A stretch of DNA of 58,531 bases, taken from contig JACRMM010000009.1 of NCBI GenBank assembly GCA_016214985.1, positions 1-58,531 of the forward strand. The letters are read 5' to 3'. Numbering within the stretch: the stretch's first letter is position 1; the number at the start of each line of letters is the position of its first letter. This document shows positions 34,316 through 45,393 of this stretch, piece by piece. A program made the translations under genes and the position numbers. Under the pieces are notes generated by a model. The model was not told the origin of the DNA and made no database searches. It saw only the letters and a list, made by a program, of their open reading frames with translations. The DNA comes from Deltaproteobacteria bacterium (lineage in GTDB: Bacteria; Desulfobacterota; Deferrisomatia; Deferrisomatales; JACRMM01).

Positions 34316-36742
34316 ATGGCCACAGTGAGAGTGTTCGAAGCAGCGAAGCAGCATGGGTTCGAAGTGCAGGACCTGATGGACGCCCTCGTCACCCTGGGCG
34401 TGAAGGTCCGCAGTCATCTAAGCCCCGTGGACGAGCTGGAGCTTCTGAAGGCCGTCCAGGCGCTCGGAGGCGGGCGGCCCGAGCCCGAGCCAGCCGCGGA
34501 GGCGCCCGCCCCGGAGCCGGCAACCGCGGCCAAGGCCGTGGTGCGCCGACGCAAGAAGGCCGAGGAGGCACCCCCACTGCCCGAGGAGCTGCCGGCCGTC
34601 GAGCCTGAGGCTCAGCCAGCGGTGACGCCCGTGGCGGAGCCGATCCCCGAGGCGCCCCCGAGCCCGCCGGTCTCGGGCGCCGTGCCCGCGGAAGAGCCTG
34701 CGGGCGAGCCGCTTGCGGCGCTCCCCCCCGAGGAGGCGGAGGCGCCAGCCGCCACTCTCGAGGACGCCCCCAAGGAGGAGTTCAAGCTCAAGGTCGTCCG
34801 GTTCATCCACCCCGAGGAACGGCCCCAGGCGCCCACGGTGCTCGCTCCCGCCTACCGCCCCCAGTCCAAGGAGGAGAGGGAGGCGCGCAAGGCCGAGAAG
34901 AAGTCGAAGAAGGGCAAGAAGGGCCGTCAGCCGGACGTCGTCGAGGATCGCCGAAGCCCGCAGAAGACGCTGATCACCGTCCCCAAAGCCATCAAGCGGC
35001 GCATCCGGATCACCGAGGTCATCACCGTCTCGGAGCTCGCCAAGCGCATGGGCGCCAAGGCCACCGAGGTCATCAAGAAGCTCATCGGCCTCGGGATTCT
35101 GGCCACCATGAATCAGACCCTCGACGCCGACACGGCCGGCCTCGTGGCGGACGAGTTCGGCTACGAGATCGAGAACATCGCGGTGGGCGAAGAAGAGATC
35201 CTGACGAGGCTGGAGGACCGGCCCGAAGACCTGGCATCCCGTCCGCCGGTCGTCACGGTCATGGGCCACGTCGACCACGGCAAGACGTCGCTCCTGGACG
35301 CCATCCGCCAGGCCCGGGTGGCCGCGGGGGAAGCCGGCGGCATCACCCAGCACATCGGCGCCTACGAGGTGGAGACGAGCCGGGGGCCGGTCGTGTTCCT
35401 GGACACGCCCGGTCACGAGGCATTCACCGCGATGCGTGCCCGCGGCGCCCAGGCGACCGACCTGGTCGTTCTGGTGGTGGCCGCCGACGACGGCGTGATG
35501 CCCCAGACCATCGAGGCCATCGACCACGCCAAAGCGGCGAAGGTGCCCCTCCTGGTGGCAATGAACAAGATGGACAAGCCCGACGCTGACCCGGACCGGG
35601 TCAAGCGCGACCTCACCGAGCACGGGCTCGTGCCCGAGGAGTGGGGCGGAGAGACGGTCTGCGTGCCTGTCTCGGCCAAGAAGCGCACCGGCATCGACGA
35701 ACTGCTCGAGATGATCGCGATCCAAGCCGAACTGATGGAGCTCAAGGCCAACCCGAACAAGGCGGCGCGCGGCCTCGTGATCGAGGCCCGTCTCGACCGC
35801 GGGCGGGGACCCGTAGCTACGGTGCTCATTCAGGAGGGGACGCTCAAGGTCGGCGACATCGCCCTCGCCGGCGGCTACTATGGCCGAATCCGGGCTCTGA
35901 CCAACGACCAGGGGAAGCGGCTGAAGTCGGCGGGGCCGAGCGTGCCGGTGGAGGTCACGGGACTCGACGGCGTGCCCTCCGCGGGCCAGAACTTCGTGGT
36001 CATGGAAACCGAGCGGGCCGCCCGGGACATCGCGGGCCGGCGCGTGGAGAAGGCCCGCGAAGAGGAGATGGCGCAGTCCCGCAAGGTCACGTTGGCCGAC
36101 CTCCACACGCGGATCGCCGAGGGAGAGATCAAGGAACTGCCCATCGTCATCAAGGCCGACGTTCAGGGGTCGGTGGAGGCCGTGGCCCAGGCACTGGAGA
36201 AGCTCTCGACCGGCGAGGTCCGGGTCAAGGTGATCCACGGAGCCGTGGGAGGCATCACCGAGACCGACATCAACCTCGCGAGCGCGTCGAACGCGATCGT
36301 GATCGGCTTCAACGTGCGGCCCGAAGCCAAGGCCGCCGCCCTCGGCGAGCAGGCCGGCGTGGACGTCCGCCTCTACAACGTCATCTACGACGCCACCGAC
36401 GACGTCAAGAAGGCCATGGGAGGACTCCTCGCCCCTACCCTCGAAGAGAAGGTGATCGGCCGCGCCGAGGTGCGCCAGTTGTTCCGCGCACCGAAGATCG
36501 GCACGATCGCCGGCTGCCGCGTCACACAAGGTGTCGTGCAGCGGGGCGCCAAGCTCCGGGTGCTGCGCGACAGCGTCGTCGTCTACCAGGGTCAGCTGGC
36601 GAGCCTCAAGCACTTCAAGGACGACGTCCGAGAAGTCAAGGAGGGCCTGGAGTGCGGCCTCTCGGTGCAGAACTACAACGACGTCAAGGAAGGCGACATC
36701 CTGGAGTTCTTCACGATCGAGGAGATCCAGAGGACGCTGTGA
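34316..36742 (+). CDS. infB: Translation initiation factor IF-2
   Basis: 808 aa. IF2_N motif at the start ([29 protein letters not shown]), a long Pro/Ala/Glu-rich linker (about 55-220), a second IF2_N-like segment ([26 protein letters not shown]), then the G domain with GHVDHGKT (317-324), DTPGHE and NKMDKPD, and C-terminal domains ending [11 protein letters not shown]. It is the GTPase that places initiator tRNA in the 30S P site. The YlxR/DUF448 gene that commonly sits between nusA and infB is absent: only 44 bp separate them. Confidence 0.96.
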   Translation: MATVRVFEAAKQHGFEVQDLMDALVTLGVKVRSHLSPVDELELLKAVQALGGGRPEPEPAAEAPAPEPATAAKAVVRRRKKAEEAPPLPEELPAVEPEAQPAVTPVAEPIPEAPPSPPVSGAVPAEEPAGEPLAALPPEEAEAPAATLEDAPKEEFKLKVVRFIHPEERPQAPTVLAPAYRPQSKEEREARKAEKKSKKGKKGRQPDVVEDRRSPQKTLITVPKAIKRRIRITEVITVSELAKRMGAKATEVIKKLIGLGILATMNQTLDADTAGLVADEFGYEIENIAVGEEEILTRLEDRPEDLASRPPVVTVMGHVDHGKTSLLDAIRQARVAAGEAGGITQHIGAYEVETSRGPVVFLDTPGHEAFTAMRARGAQATDLVVLVVAADDGVMPQTIEAIDHAKAAKVPLLVAMNKMDKPDADPDRVKRDLTEHGLVPEEWGGETVCVPVSAKKRTGIDELLEMIAIQAELMELKANPNKAARGLVIEARLDRGRGPVATVLIQEGTLKVGDIALAGGYYGRIRALTNDQGKRLKSAGPSVPVEVTGLDGVPSAGQNFVVMETERAARDIAGRRVEKAREEEMAQSRKVTLADLHTRIAEGEIKELPIVIKADVQGSVEAVAQALEKLSTGEVRVKVIHGAVGGITETDINLASASNAIVIGFNVRPEAKAAALGEQAGVDVRLYNVIYDATDDVKKAMGGLLAPTLEEKVIGRAEVRQLFRAPKIGTIAGCRVTQGVVQRGAKLRVLRDSVVVYQGQLASLKHFKDDVREVKEGLECGLSVQNYNDVKEGDILEFFTIEEIQRTL

Positions 36743-36750
36743 GGACACGC

Positions 36751-36825
36751 GGTCAGCGGTCAGCTTTCAGCGATCCGCTGGAGGCCTCTTCAAGCAGACA
36801 GCTGAGCGCTGACGGCTGACAGCTG
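36751..36825. repeat. Opposed arrays of 7-bp TCAGC-containing repeats
   Basis: Left: GGTCAGC GGTCAGC TTTCAGC (36751-36771), a 7-base period. Right: the complementary strand reads GTCAGCC GTCAGCG CTCAGCT in the same period (about 36801-36824). The two arrays face each other around a 25-30 base centre and fill nearly all of the infB-DUF503 gap. They can form a long imperfect stem. Confidence 0.7.
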
Positions 36826-36827
36826 CC

Positions 36828-37115
36828 ATGGTCGTCGGCGTCGGCACCGTCGAGCTGTTCATCCCCGAAGCGCGGAGCCTCAAGGACAAGCGCAGCGTCG
36901 TGCGAAGCGTCGTGCAGCGCGTCCAGAACCAGTTTCACATCAGCGTGGCCGAGGTGGAGTCCCTCGACGTCCTCCAGACGGCGACCATCGGCTTCGCCGT
37001 GGTCACCAACGACAGCCGGCTCGCCAACTCGATCCTGAGCAAGGTCGTGGACGCGGTGGAGGGGTACTACCTGGCCGAGGTCACGCGCTCCGACCTGGAA
37101 GTCCTTCACGTCTGA
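36828..37115 (+). CDS. DUF503 (YlxP-like) protein
   Basis: 95 aa, the standard size. MVVGVGTVELFIPEARSLKDKRSVVRSVVQRVQNQFHISVAEVESLDVLQTATIGFAVVTND is typical of the DUF503 family, small proteins encoded between infB and rbfA in many bacteria; a role near ribosome assembly is inferred from context. It lies in the expected place. Confidence 0.92.
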   Translation: MVVGVGTVELFIPEARSLKDKRSVVRSVVQRVQNQFHISVAEVESLDVLQTATIGFAVVTNDSRLANSILSKVVDAVEGYYLAEVTRSDLEVLHV

Positions 37116-37192
37116 GGACGCGGCCGGAACCATCGTGCGCCTTCCTTCGCGCTCCTCGGACCGTCGCGCCTCCCACTGCACAGGCACTCCCA

Positions 37193-37555
37193 ATGGACAC
37201 CAAACGTACCCAACGTGTCGCCGATCTCCTGGTTCACGAAGTGGCCCAAATCCTCCAGCGGGACGTAAAGGATCCGCGGGTCGGTTTCGTCACGCTCACG
37301 GGCGCGAAGGTCTCGCCCGACCTCCACTACGCGTGGATCTACTACACCGTCCTCGGCGAGGGGGCGGTGCGGGAAGAGACCAAGAAGGGCCTCGACAGCG
37401 CCCGGGCGTTCATCCGCCGCGAGGTCGCACCCCGACTGCAACTGAAGTCACTGCCCGACATCCGGTTCGTCTACGACGACTCTGTCGACCGGGGCTTCCG
37501 ACTCGAAGAGCTGCTCCAGGAAATCCGCCATGAGCCGGACGAACCAGATCGCTGA
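37193..37555 (+). CDS. rbfA: Ribosome-binding factor A
   Basis: 120 aa. KH-fold 30S assembly and cold-adaptation factor. Conserved segments are TKRTQRVADLLVHEVAQILQRDVKDPRVGFVTLTGAKVSPDLHYAWIYYTV and FIRREVAPRLQLKSLPDIRFVYDDSVDRG. Overlaps the DHH phosphoesterase gene by 26 bases, indicating translational coupling. Confidence 0.95.
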   Translation: MDTKRTQRVADLLVHEVAQILQRDVKDPRVGFVTLTGAKVSPDLHYAWIYYTVLGEGAVREETKKGLDSARAFIRREVAPRLQLKSLPDIRFVYDDSVDRGFRLEELLQEIRHEPDEPDR

Positions 37556-38531
37556 GGTGCGCGCCGCCCTTCTCGGGGCTGACCGGCTCCTCCTCGTCTC
37601 CCACCACAACCCGGACGGTGACGCCATCGGCTCCTCCCTGGCGCTGGCCGCCGGGCTCGGGGCCCTGGGCAAGGAGTGCGACGTCGTCAACGTCGACGGC
37701 GTTCCCCTGAACCTGACGTGGCTGCCCCTGGCCGAGCGCGTGCTCCTCCACCCCGAGGCCGCTGCCCGGTACGAGGCCGTCGTGCTCCTCGACTGCGGCA
37801 ACCCGTCCCGCACGGGCCTCGAGCCCGCCGTCTTCGACGGGGTACCCACCACGGTCAACATCGACCACCACCCGGGCAACGGCGACTTCGGACATGCGAA
37901 CCTGGTGGATCCGGACGCCTGCGCCACGGCCGAGCTCGTCTGGGAGGTGCTGCAGGCCCTTGCCGCACCCGTGGGGTACAGTGCGGCCGTCTCCATCTAC
38001 ACCGCCGTCCTGACGGACACGGGAAGCTTCCGATTCTCCAACGCCAACGCCAGCGCCTTCGATATCGCCTCGAAGATGGTCGCGCGAGGCGTCTCTCCCG
38101 CGCTCGTCGCCCAGCTGGTGTACGACCAGCAGCCCATCGGGAGGCTCCGGCTGCTGAGCCAGGTGCTCGAGACCCTGGAGCTATCGCCCCGCGACAAGGC
38201 CGCGAGCGTGCTCGTCACGCAAGCGATGTTCCGGGAGACCCACACCGGGGTCGAGGACGTCGACGGGTTCGTCAATCACCCCCGGTCCATCCTGGGCGTC
38301 GAGGTGGGCATCCTGCTCCGGGAGGAGGGGCCCGCGCGCTACCGGGTGGCCCTGCGGTCCAAGGGCCGGGTGGATGTGTCGCGCATCGCCCGGGAGTTCG
38401 GCGGCGGCGGGCACCGAAACGCTGCAGGCGCCACGATCGACGGCACCCCGGAGGCCATTCGCCGGCTCGTCTACGCGCGGGTGGAGGAGGCCTGCGACGA
38501 GGAGCTCCTTCGGGGGAACCCGCTTGGGTGA
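37530..38531 (+). CDS. nrnA: Bifunctional oligoribonuclease/PAP phosphatase NrnA-like (DHH family)
   Basis: 333 aa. DHH domain with the metal-binding motifs SHHNPDGDAIGS (about 24-35), DCGN and NIDHHPGN, and the C-terminal DHHA1 RNA-binding domain ending in FGGGGHRNAAGA. Such enzymes degrade nano-RNAs to mononucleotides and can dephosphorylate pAp. The position between rbfA and truB is classical. It overlaps rbfA by 26 and truB by 8 bases. Confidence 0.93.
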   Translation: MSRTNQIAEVRAALLGADRLLLVSHHNPDGDAIGSSLALAAGLGALGKECDVVNVDGVPLNLTWLPLAERVLLHPEAAARYEAVVLLDCGNPSRTGLEPAVFDGVPTTVNIDHHPGNGDFGHANLVDPDACATAELVWEVLQALAAPVGYSAAVSIYTAVLTDTGSFRFSNANASAFDIASKMVARGVSPALVAQLVYDQQPIGRLRLLSQVLETLELSPRDKAASVLVTQAMFRETHTGVEDVDGFVNHPRSILGVEVGILLREEGPARYRVALRSKGRVDVSRIAREFGGGGHRNAAGATIDGTPEAIRRLVYARVEEACDEELLRGNPLG

Positions 38532-39423
38532 GGCCGAACCCCGGTCGCGCTGGGGCCTGCTGATCCTGGACAAGCCCCCGGGGATCACCTCGCACACCGC
38601 GGTGCGCCGCGCCCAGCGTGCGCTCGGCGCGAGTCGGGTGGGCCACGCAGGCACCCTCGACCCGCTGGCCTCCGGAGTGCTGCTCGTGGGGATCGGGCGG
38701 GCCACGAGGCTGCTGGAGTACCTCGTAGGCCACGACAAGGTCTACCGTGCCGTCATCCGGCTGGGCGAGGTAAGAGACACCCTGGACCGCGAGGGCCGGG
38801 TGCTGGAGACGCGGGCCGTCCCCTCCCTTTCGACGCCTGACATCCAGGAGGCCCTCGGCCGCTTCCTGGGCACCATCGAGCAGGTGCCGCCGGCCCACTC
38901 GGCCATCAAGGTGGGTGGCGTCGCCCTGCACCGCCGCGCTCGGCGCGGCCAGGTAGTGGAGCCGCCCCCTCGGAACGTCACGATCCGCCGGCTGGAGCTC
39001 CTCGGGCGCGACGGCGACGATCTCACCGTCGAAATCGAGTGCGGAAGCGGCACCTACGTCCGCTCCCTGGCGCGAGATCTGGGAGAGGCCTTGGCGACGG
39101 GGGGGACCCTCTGGCAACTGATCCGCCTTCGGTCCGGACCCTTCGCGCTGGAACACGCCGTGGGCCTGGCGGACCTGGAGAGCGAGGGTGCCGCCGCGTG
39201 GAGCCGCGTGTTGCCGCCCATCGAGATGGTCCGCGACTTGCCGGCCATAGAGCTCTCGGAGCCTGAGACCGCTCGGCTGCACGCAGGCCGCGCGATCGAG
39301 CGGTCGGAAGCCGCGGAAGGACGAGACCTGGCGGCTTTCGCCCCAGAGGGTACGCTCGTGGCCATCGTGCGCGCCGAGGGCGGTGTGCTGCGGCCGAGCA
39401 AGGTATTCCTGTCCGATCCGTAG
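38524..39423 (+). CDS. truB: tRNA pseudouridine(55) synthase TruB
   Basis: 299 aa from TTG 38524 (preceded by CGGGGGAAC, overlapping nrnA). Pseudouridine synthase making psi55 in the T loop. Motif [14 protein letters not shown] and the catalytic-Asp motif [17 protein letters not shown] are clear; a later segment [21 protein letters not shown] is also family-typical. No ATG start is available in a sensible place in this frame, so the TTG is chosen by alignment to the family and by the operon overlap. Confidence 0.92.
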   Translation: MGEAEPRSRWGLLILDKPPGITSHTAVRRAQRALGASRVGHAGTLDPLASGVLLVGIGRATRLLEYLVGHDKVYRAVIRLGEVRDTLDREGRVLETRAVPSLSTPDIQEALGRFLGTIEQVPPAHSAIKVGGVALHRRARRGQVVEPPPRNVTIRRLELLGRDGDDLTVEIECGSGTYVRSLARDLGEALATGGTLWQLIRLRSGPFALEHAVGLADLESEGAAAWSRVLPPIEMVRDLPAIELSEPETARLHAGRAIERSEAAEGRDLAAFAPEGTLVAIVRAEGGVLRPSKVFLSDP

Positions 39424-39524
39424 CTCCATCTACGGCCCGTCCTTGGGTCCTCCGACCGGCACGGAGAAGCCTCCGAGCCGGAATGCCGCCCGCGCGTGGC
39501 TCGGGAACCCGAGGAATTCGATCA

Positions 39525-39553
39525 TTCCTTTACGGTGTGCCGGGTTTTATGCT
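39525..39553 (+). promoter_or_regulatory. Possible rpsO promoter
   Basis: TTCCTT (39525-39530) and TATGCT (39548-39553) are 17 bp apart in an AT-rich patch upstream of rpsO. The match is modest. Confidence 0.35.
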
Positions 39554-39643
39554 AAAAGAACCGTTTCCAGGAATCCCTCGGATCGGCCTCCCAGTGCCGG
39601 TCTGCGACCCATCGAAGAGACGACTGCAAGGAGGATACAACCC

Positions 39644-39913
39644 ATGGTGATGACGACCGAAAAGAAGCAGGAAGTGATCGGACAGTTCAAACTCCACGAG
39701 AGCGACACCGGCTCCCCCGAGGTCCAGATCGCCCTGCTCAGCGAGCGGATCAACTACCTGACCGAGCACTTCAAGACCCATCAGAAGGACCACTCCTCCC
39801 GGCGCGGGTTGCTCAAGCTGGTCGGTCAGCGGCGCTGCCTGCTCGACTACCTCAAGGGCAAGGACGTGGAGCGGTACCGCACCGTCATCGACCGCCTCGG
39901 CATCCGGAAGTAG
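39644..39913 (+). CDS. rpsO: 30S ribosomal protein S15
   Basis: 89 aa, the standard length. [53 protein letters not shown] is the S15 signature. It binds the central domain of 16S rRNA. The start at 39644 has AAGGAGG 8 bases upstream; ATG 39650 is an alternative. The 220-bp upstream gap may hold an autoregulatory leader, as known for rpsO elsewhere, but I cannot draw a clear pseudoknot by eye. Confidence 0.96.
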   Translation: MVMTTEKKQEVIGQFKLHESDTGSPEVQIALLSERINYLTEHFKTHQKDHSSRRGLLKLVGQRRCLLDYLKGKDVERYRTVIDRLGIRK

Positions 39914-40021
39914 CCTCCGACGCCCAGCCACACACCCGTCGAGGCGGTTGGACCTCCAAGGGCCGATCGCCTCGTTGCATCCCCCTCGCCTTGACCTCAC
40001 TTCTTCGATGGGAGAACTGCA

Positions 40022-42175
<2,154 letters not shown>

Positions 42176-42204
42176 CCCGCGGGACCGGAAGCACAGAGTG
42201 ACGC

Positions 42205-42236
42205 GAGGCGCGGCGAAAGCCGCGCCTCTTCTCTTT
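42205..42236 (+). terminator. Intrinsic terminator after pnp
   Basis: GAGGCGCGGC and GCCGCGCCTC form a perfect 10-bp stem with a GAAA tetraloop, followed by TTCTCTTT. It separates the pnp cluster from the CRISPR-Cas locus. Confidence 0.88.
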
Positions 42237-42287
42237 CCACGACCCTACCAGCCTCTCCGAAGAACGCCTCAAAAGAGAGCTCCCGCC

Positions 42288-42317
42288 TTGACCCGGACCG
42301 GACCGGGGGCGTATGAG
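42288..42317 (+). promoter_or_regulatory. Likely promoter of the cas operon
   Basis: TTGACC (42288-42293) and TATGAG (42312-42317), 18 bp apart, lie between the pnp terminator and cas6. The leader before ATG 42491 would be about 165 bases. Confidence 0.5.
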
Positions 42318-42490
42318 GGGAAGCGGTTGCATCGGGGGAAGGGGGCGGCCGTGGCATCCCAGAGGACACCGGACGAGGATTGATTGATCCATCCAAGGCC
42401 ACCTGCGCCGACAGGCTGGCCTGTTTGCATTTCCCAGGACACCCCAGCGGCCCGCCTGCTAGGGACAAGGCGAAGAGGAGGCAGAGACGG

Positions 42491-43081
42491 ATGGCGCCCG
42501 ATCCGAAGGTCGACCTGAGCTTCGTGGTGACCGGGCAACGACTGCCGGTGGACCACGGCTACGCCCTCTATGGGGCCCTCTGCCGCCTGCTCCCGGCGCT
42601 GCACGACGACGCCGACACCGCTGTTGGCCTCGTCCGCGGCCGCTACATGGGAGAAGGGCTCCTTGACATCACGCCCCGGGCCGAGCTCACGCTCCGAACG
42701 CCCGTCGGCGGAATTCCCGCCCTGCTCCCCCTCGCCGGCAAGACGCTCGACATCGGCGGCCACCGACTTCGGATCGGCGTCCCCCAGACCCGCGCCCTCG
42801 TCCCCGCCGTCGCCCTCTATGCCCACCTCGTGACCACCAAGAACGGCAACGATCCGACCCGCTTCACGGAAGAGATCGGCAGGCAGGCACAGGCATTGGG
42901 CGTGAAGGGTAGGCTCACCGTGGGGGATCGTCGCACGTTCGGCGTCCACGGAAAGCAGGTGGTCGGGTACTCGGTGCTGGCCTCGGAGTTGACGGCCGAG
43001 GAGTCGATTGCGTTGCAGGAGAACGGGCTCGGGGGCCGGCGGAAGATGGGGTGCGGGTTCTTCGAGGCGTGGAGGGGATGA
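42491..43081 (+). CDS. cas6: Cas6 crRNA-processing endonuclease (Cmx6 type, MYXAN)
   Basis: 196 aa. Cas6 cleaves the repeat within pre-crRNA. The sequence follows the Cmx6 pattern: SFVVTGQRLPVDHGYALYGALCRLLPALH, LPLAGKTLDIGGHRLRIGVPQTRALVP, HLVTTKNGNDPTRFTEEIGRQAQALGV, and the C-terminal Gly-rich loop ENGLGGRRKMGCGFFE that binds the repeat RNA. The His in DHGYALYGAL is a catalytic candidate. ATG 42491 has GAGGAGG 9 bases upstream; an in-frame TTG at 42380 would add a non-family extension. First gene of the locus, overlapping cas3 (ATGA). Confidence 0.85.
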   Translation: MAPDPKVDLSFVVTGQRLPVDHGYALYGALCRLLPALHDDADTAVGLVRGRYMGEGLLDITPRAELTLRTPVGGIPALLPLAGKTLDIGGHRLRIGVPQTRALVPAVALYAHLVTTKNGNDPTRFTEEIGRQAQALGVKGRLTVGDRRTFGVHGKQVVGYSVLASELTAEESIALQENGLGGRRKMGCGFFEAWRG

Positions 43082-45393
43082 GCACTCCAAGGCCGGCGGT
43101 CCTACTCGCCAAGAAACCCCGAGAGCGTCGCGACGTACGCCCAGAGGAGACGCTTGCCGGCCACACCGGCAAAGCGGTGGAGTGCTTCGTCCGAATTTTC
43201 GGCGAGGCGGAGGAACCAACTCGGCTTGCGATGTGCTGGCTCTCTTTCTTCCGGCTGCCCGCAGGCAGGTACTCGGAGTTTCGCCGAAACGCCTTCTTGG
43301 CCGTCGCACTCCACGACATGGGAAAGGCGAACTCGGGCTTCCAGGGCATGCTCCTGAAGGGGAGCCCGCAGATTCTTTGGCATGACCATCTCGGCTCCAT
43401 GCTTTTGGGCTGGGAGAAGGTCGGCCGCTGGCTCGATGGGTTGTCAGGAATCGATGGGGACCTCGTCCGCAGCGCGGTGGCCGCGCACCATCTGCGGTCC
43501 TCCTACGAGACGTTCGGCGAACGCCTCGACGCCGACCGGGACGCGTTTGAAGTGGCCTGGGCTGGAGTGCAGGATGTGCTTGAGGTCGCCGCCCGAGGGC
43601 TAGGAGTCGCAGCTCCCGCTTTTGACGTATCAGACGCACGATGGACCCTCAGCGGCAGCCGCGGCTTTGACTGCTCGCCCCTTCGCGAGGCAACTAGGGG
43701 GACAATCAGGAAGCTCCGCCGTGCCCTTGAGAAAGACGAGGGTCGCAGGCGCCTCCTCTGGGCCGTGCGGTCAGCGGTCATCCTCGCGGATAGCGCCGGC
43801 TCCGGGCTCGTGAGGGAGGGGCACGACCTTGAAGGATGGCTCGACGAGGCCTTCTCCCCCCGGCTCGTCCTCGACGGGGCCTATGTCGAACGCGAGGTGA
43901 TCGAGCCCCGCGTCCAGCAGATCCGGGAGAAGAAGGGCTCCTTCGACTGGAGCGGGTTCCAACTCGCCGCAGCCGCCCTCCCACCCCGCGCACTCCTGCT
44001 CGCGCCCTGCGGGAGCGGGAAGACACTGGCAGCCTGGTGTTGGATTCGAGCCCAGCTCGACCAGCGGCCTTCCTCCCGAATCCTCTTCCTGTACCCGACA
44101 CGCGCCACAGCCACCGAGGGATTTCGCGACTACGTCTCCTGGGCCCCTGACGCAGACGCCCGCCTCCTGACAGGGACCGCGGCCTACGAGTTGGAAGGAA
44201 TGTTCGAGAACCCCGAAGACCCGCGCTTCGGCAAGGACTTCACGGACGAGGATCGACTCTTCGCCCTGGCCTTCTGGCACCGCCGCGTCTTCAGCGCCAC
44301 GGTGGACCAGTTCTTCGGATTTCTTCAACACGTGTACAAGTCCACCTGCCTGCTGCCGCTCCTCGCCGACAGCGTCGTCGTGGTTGATGAGGTGCACAGC
44401 TTCGACCGCAGCCTCTTTTCCGCCCTCAAAGGATTCCTTCAGGCCTTTGACGTCCCCGCGCTGTGCATGACCGCGAGCCTGCCTGCGAACCGCCGCGCCG
44501 AGCTGGTCGAAGCCTGTGGCCTTACGGTGTTTCCCGCGGACGGCCAGACCTTTCCCGACCTTGCAGCCAAGGCGCGGATGCTCCGCTACCGTACGCGCCG
44601 CATCGACCGGGACGACGCGGCGATGTTTGCACAGAAGGCTTTGGATCAAGGCAAGCGCGTGCTCTGGGTTGTGAATAAGGTGTCGCGCTGCCAGCAATTG
44701 GCGCTTGCGCACCGGGCGCTTTGCTACCACAGCCGGTTTCGGCTGCACGACCGCAAGGCCCGACACCGGGACGTTGTCGATGCGTTTCAAGAGGGCGGGG
44801 CCCCCGTGCTCGCAGTCACCACCCAGGTATGCGAGATGAGCCTGGACCTCGACGCCCACGTCCTCATCACGGAGGACGCACCGGTGACGAGCCTGATCCA
44901 GCGCATGGGGCGGTGCAATCGCCACACCGAGCCAGGCTGGGGGCTCCTTGGGGAAGTCTTCCTCTACGAGCCCGAGGACTCGAACCCTTACTCGCCCGAG
45001 GATCTGGCCGGACAGGCCGAGTTTATGGCGGCCCTCGACGGCCATTGCGTGAGCCAGGAAGACCTCGAAAAACTCCTCGAGGAACATGGTCCGAAGGGAG
45101 TGCAGCCCAACGCCTACACCGCGTTTCTCCAGAGCGGCCCTTGGGCGCTGAGCGGCGAGGAACGGCTTCGAGACGCCCTCGATCACACGGTCCCGTCGAT
45201 TTTGAAGGACGACCTTTCAGAATACTTCGCGCTGCGGCGGGCAAAGGAGCCGATCGACGGTCTGGTCGTGCCGGCGCCGCGGCGACTGGCCCGCCCCGAC
45301 TCTCGACTCGGCCGGCTCTACCACGTGGCACCCTCCGAACACTACGACACGCGGTACGGGCTCTTCGACAGCCCGCAAGTGGGGATCCTATGA
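43078..45393 (+). CDS. cas3: CRISPR-associated nuclease/helicase Cas3
   Basis: 771 aa, HD nuclease then SF2 helicase in one chain. HD part: H29 (LAGHTGK), HD at 79-80 (VALHDMGKANSGF), WHDH (101-104) and AAHH (135-138). Helicase: Walker A APCGSGKT (309-316), LYPTRATATEG, DEVH (437-440), TASLP (465-469) and QRMGRCNRH (motif VI). All key residues are present, so it should be active. It degrades DNA recognised by Cascade. Start by ATGA overlap with cas6; end by ATGA overlap with cas8. Confidence 0.94.
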   Translation: MSTPRPAVLLAKKPRERRDVRPEETLAGHTGKAVECFVRIFGEAEEPTRLAMCWLSFFRLPAGRYSEFRRNAFLAVALHDMGKANSGFQGMLLKGSPQILWHDHLGSMLLGWEKVGRWLDGLSGIDGDLVRSAVAAHHLRSSYETFGERLDADRDAFEVAWAGVQDVLEVAARGLGVAAPAFDVSDARWTLSGSRGFDCSPLREATRGTIRKLRRALEKDEGRRRLLWAVRSAVILADSAGSGLVREGHDLEGWLDEAFSPRLVLDGAYVEREVIEPRVQQIREKKGSFDWSGFQLAAAALPPRALLLAPCGSGKTLAAWCWIRAQLDQRPSSRILFLYPTRATATEGFRDYVSWAPDADARLLTGTAAYELEGMFENPEDPRFGKDFTDEDRLFALAFWHRRVFSATVDQFFGFLQHVYKSTCLLPLLADSVVVVDEVHSFDRSLFSALKGFLQAFDVPALCMTASLPANRRAELVEACGLTVFPADGQTFPDLAAKARMLRYRTRRIDRDDAAMFAQKALDQGKRVLWVVNKVSRCQQLALAHRALCYHSRFRLHDRKARHRDVVDAFQEGGAPVLAVTTQVCEMSLDLDAHVLITEDAPVTSLIQRMGRCNRHTEPGWGLLGEVFLYEPEDSNPYSPEDLAGQAEFMAALDGHCVSQEDLEKLLEEHGPKGVQPNAYTAFLQSGPWALSGEERLRDALDHTVPSILKDDLSEYFALRRAKEPIDGLVVPAPRRLARPDSRLGRLYHVAPSEHYDTRYGLFDSPQVGIL

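Noticed and set aside
34418..36748. A 776-codon minus-strand open frame opposite infB
   Set aside because: Antisense shadow caused by GC-rich third positions; composition (His/Leu/Asp/Gly-rich) is unlike a protein.
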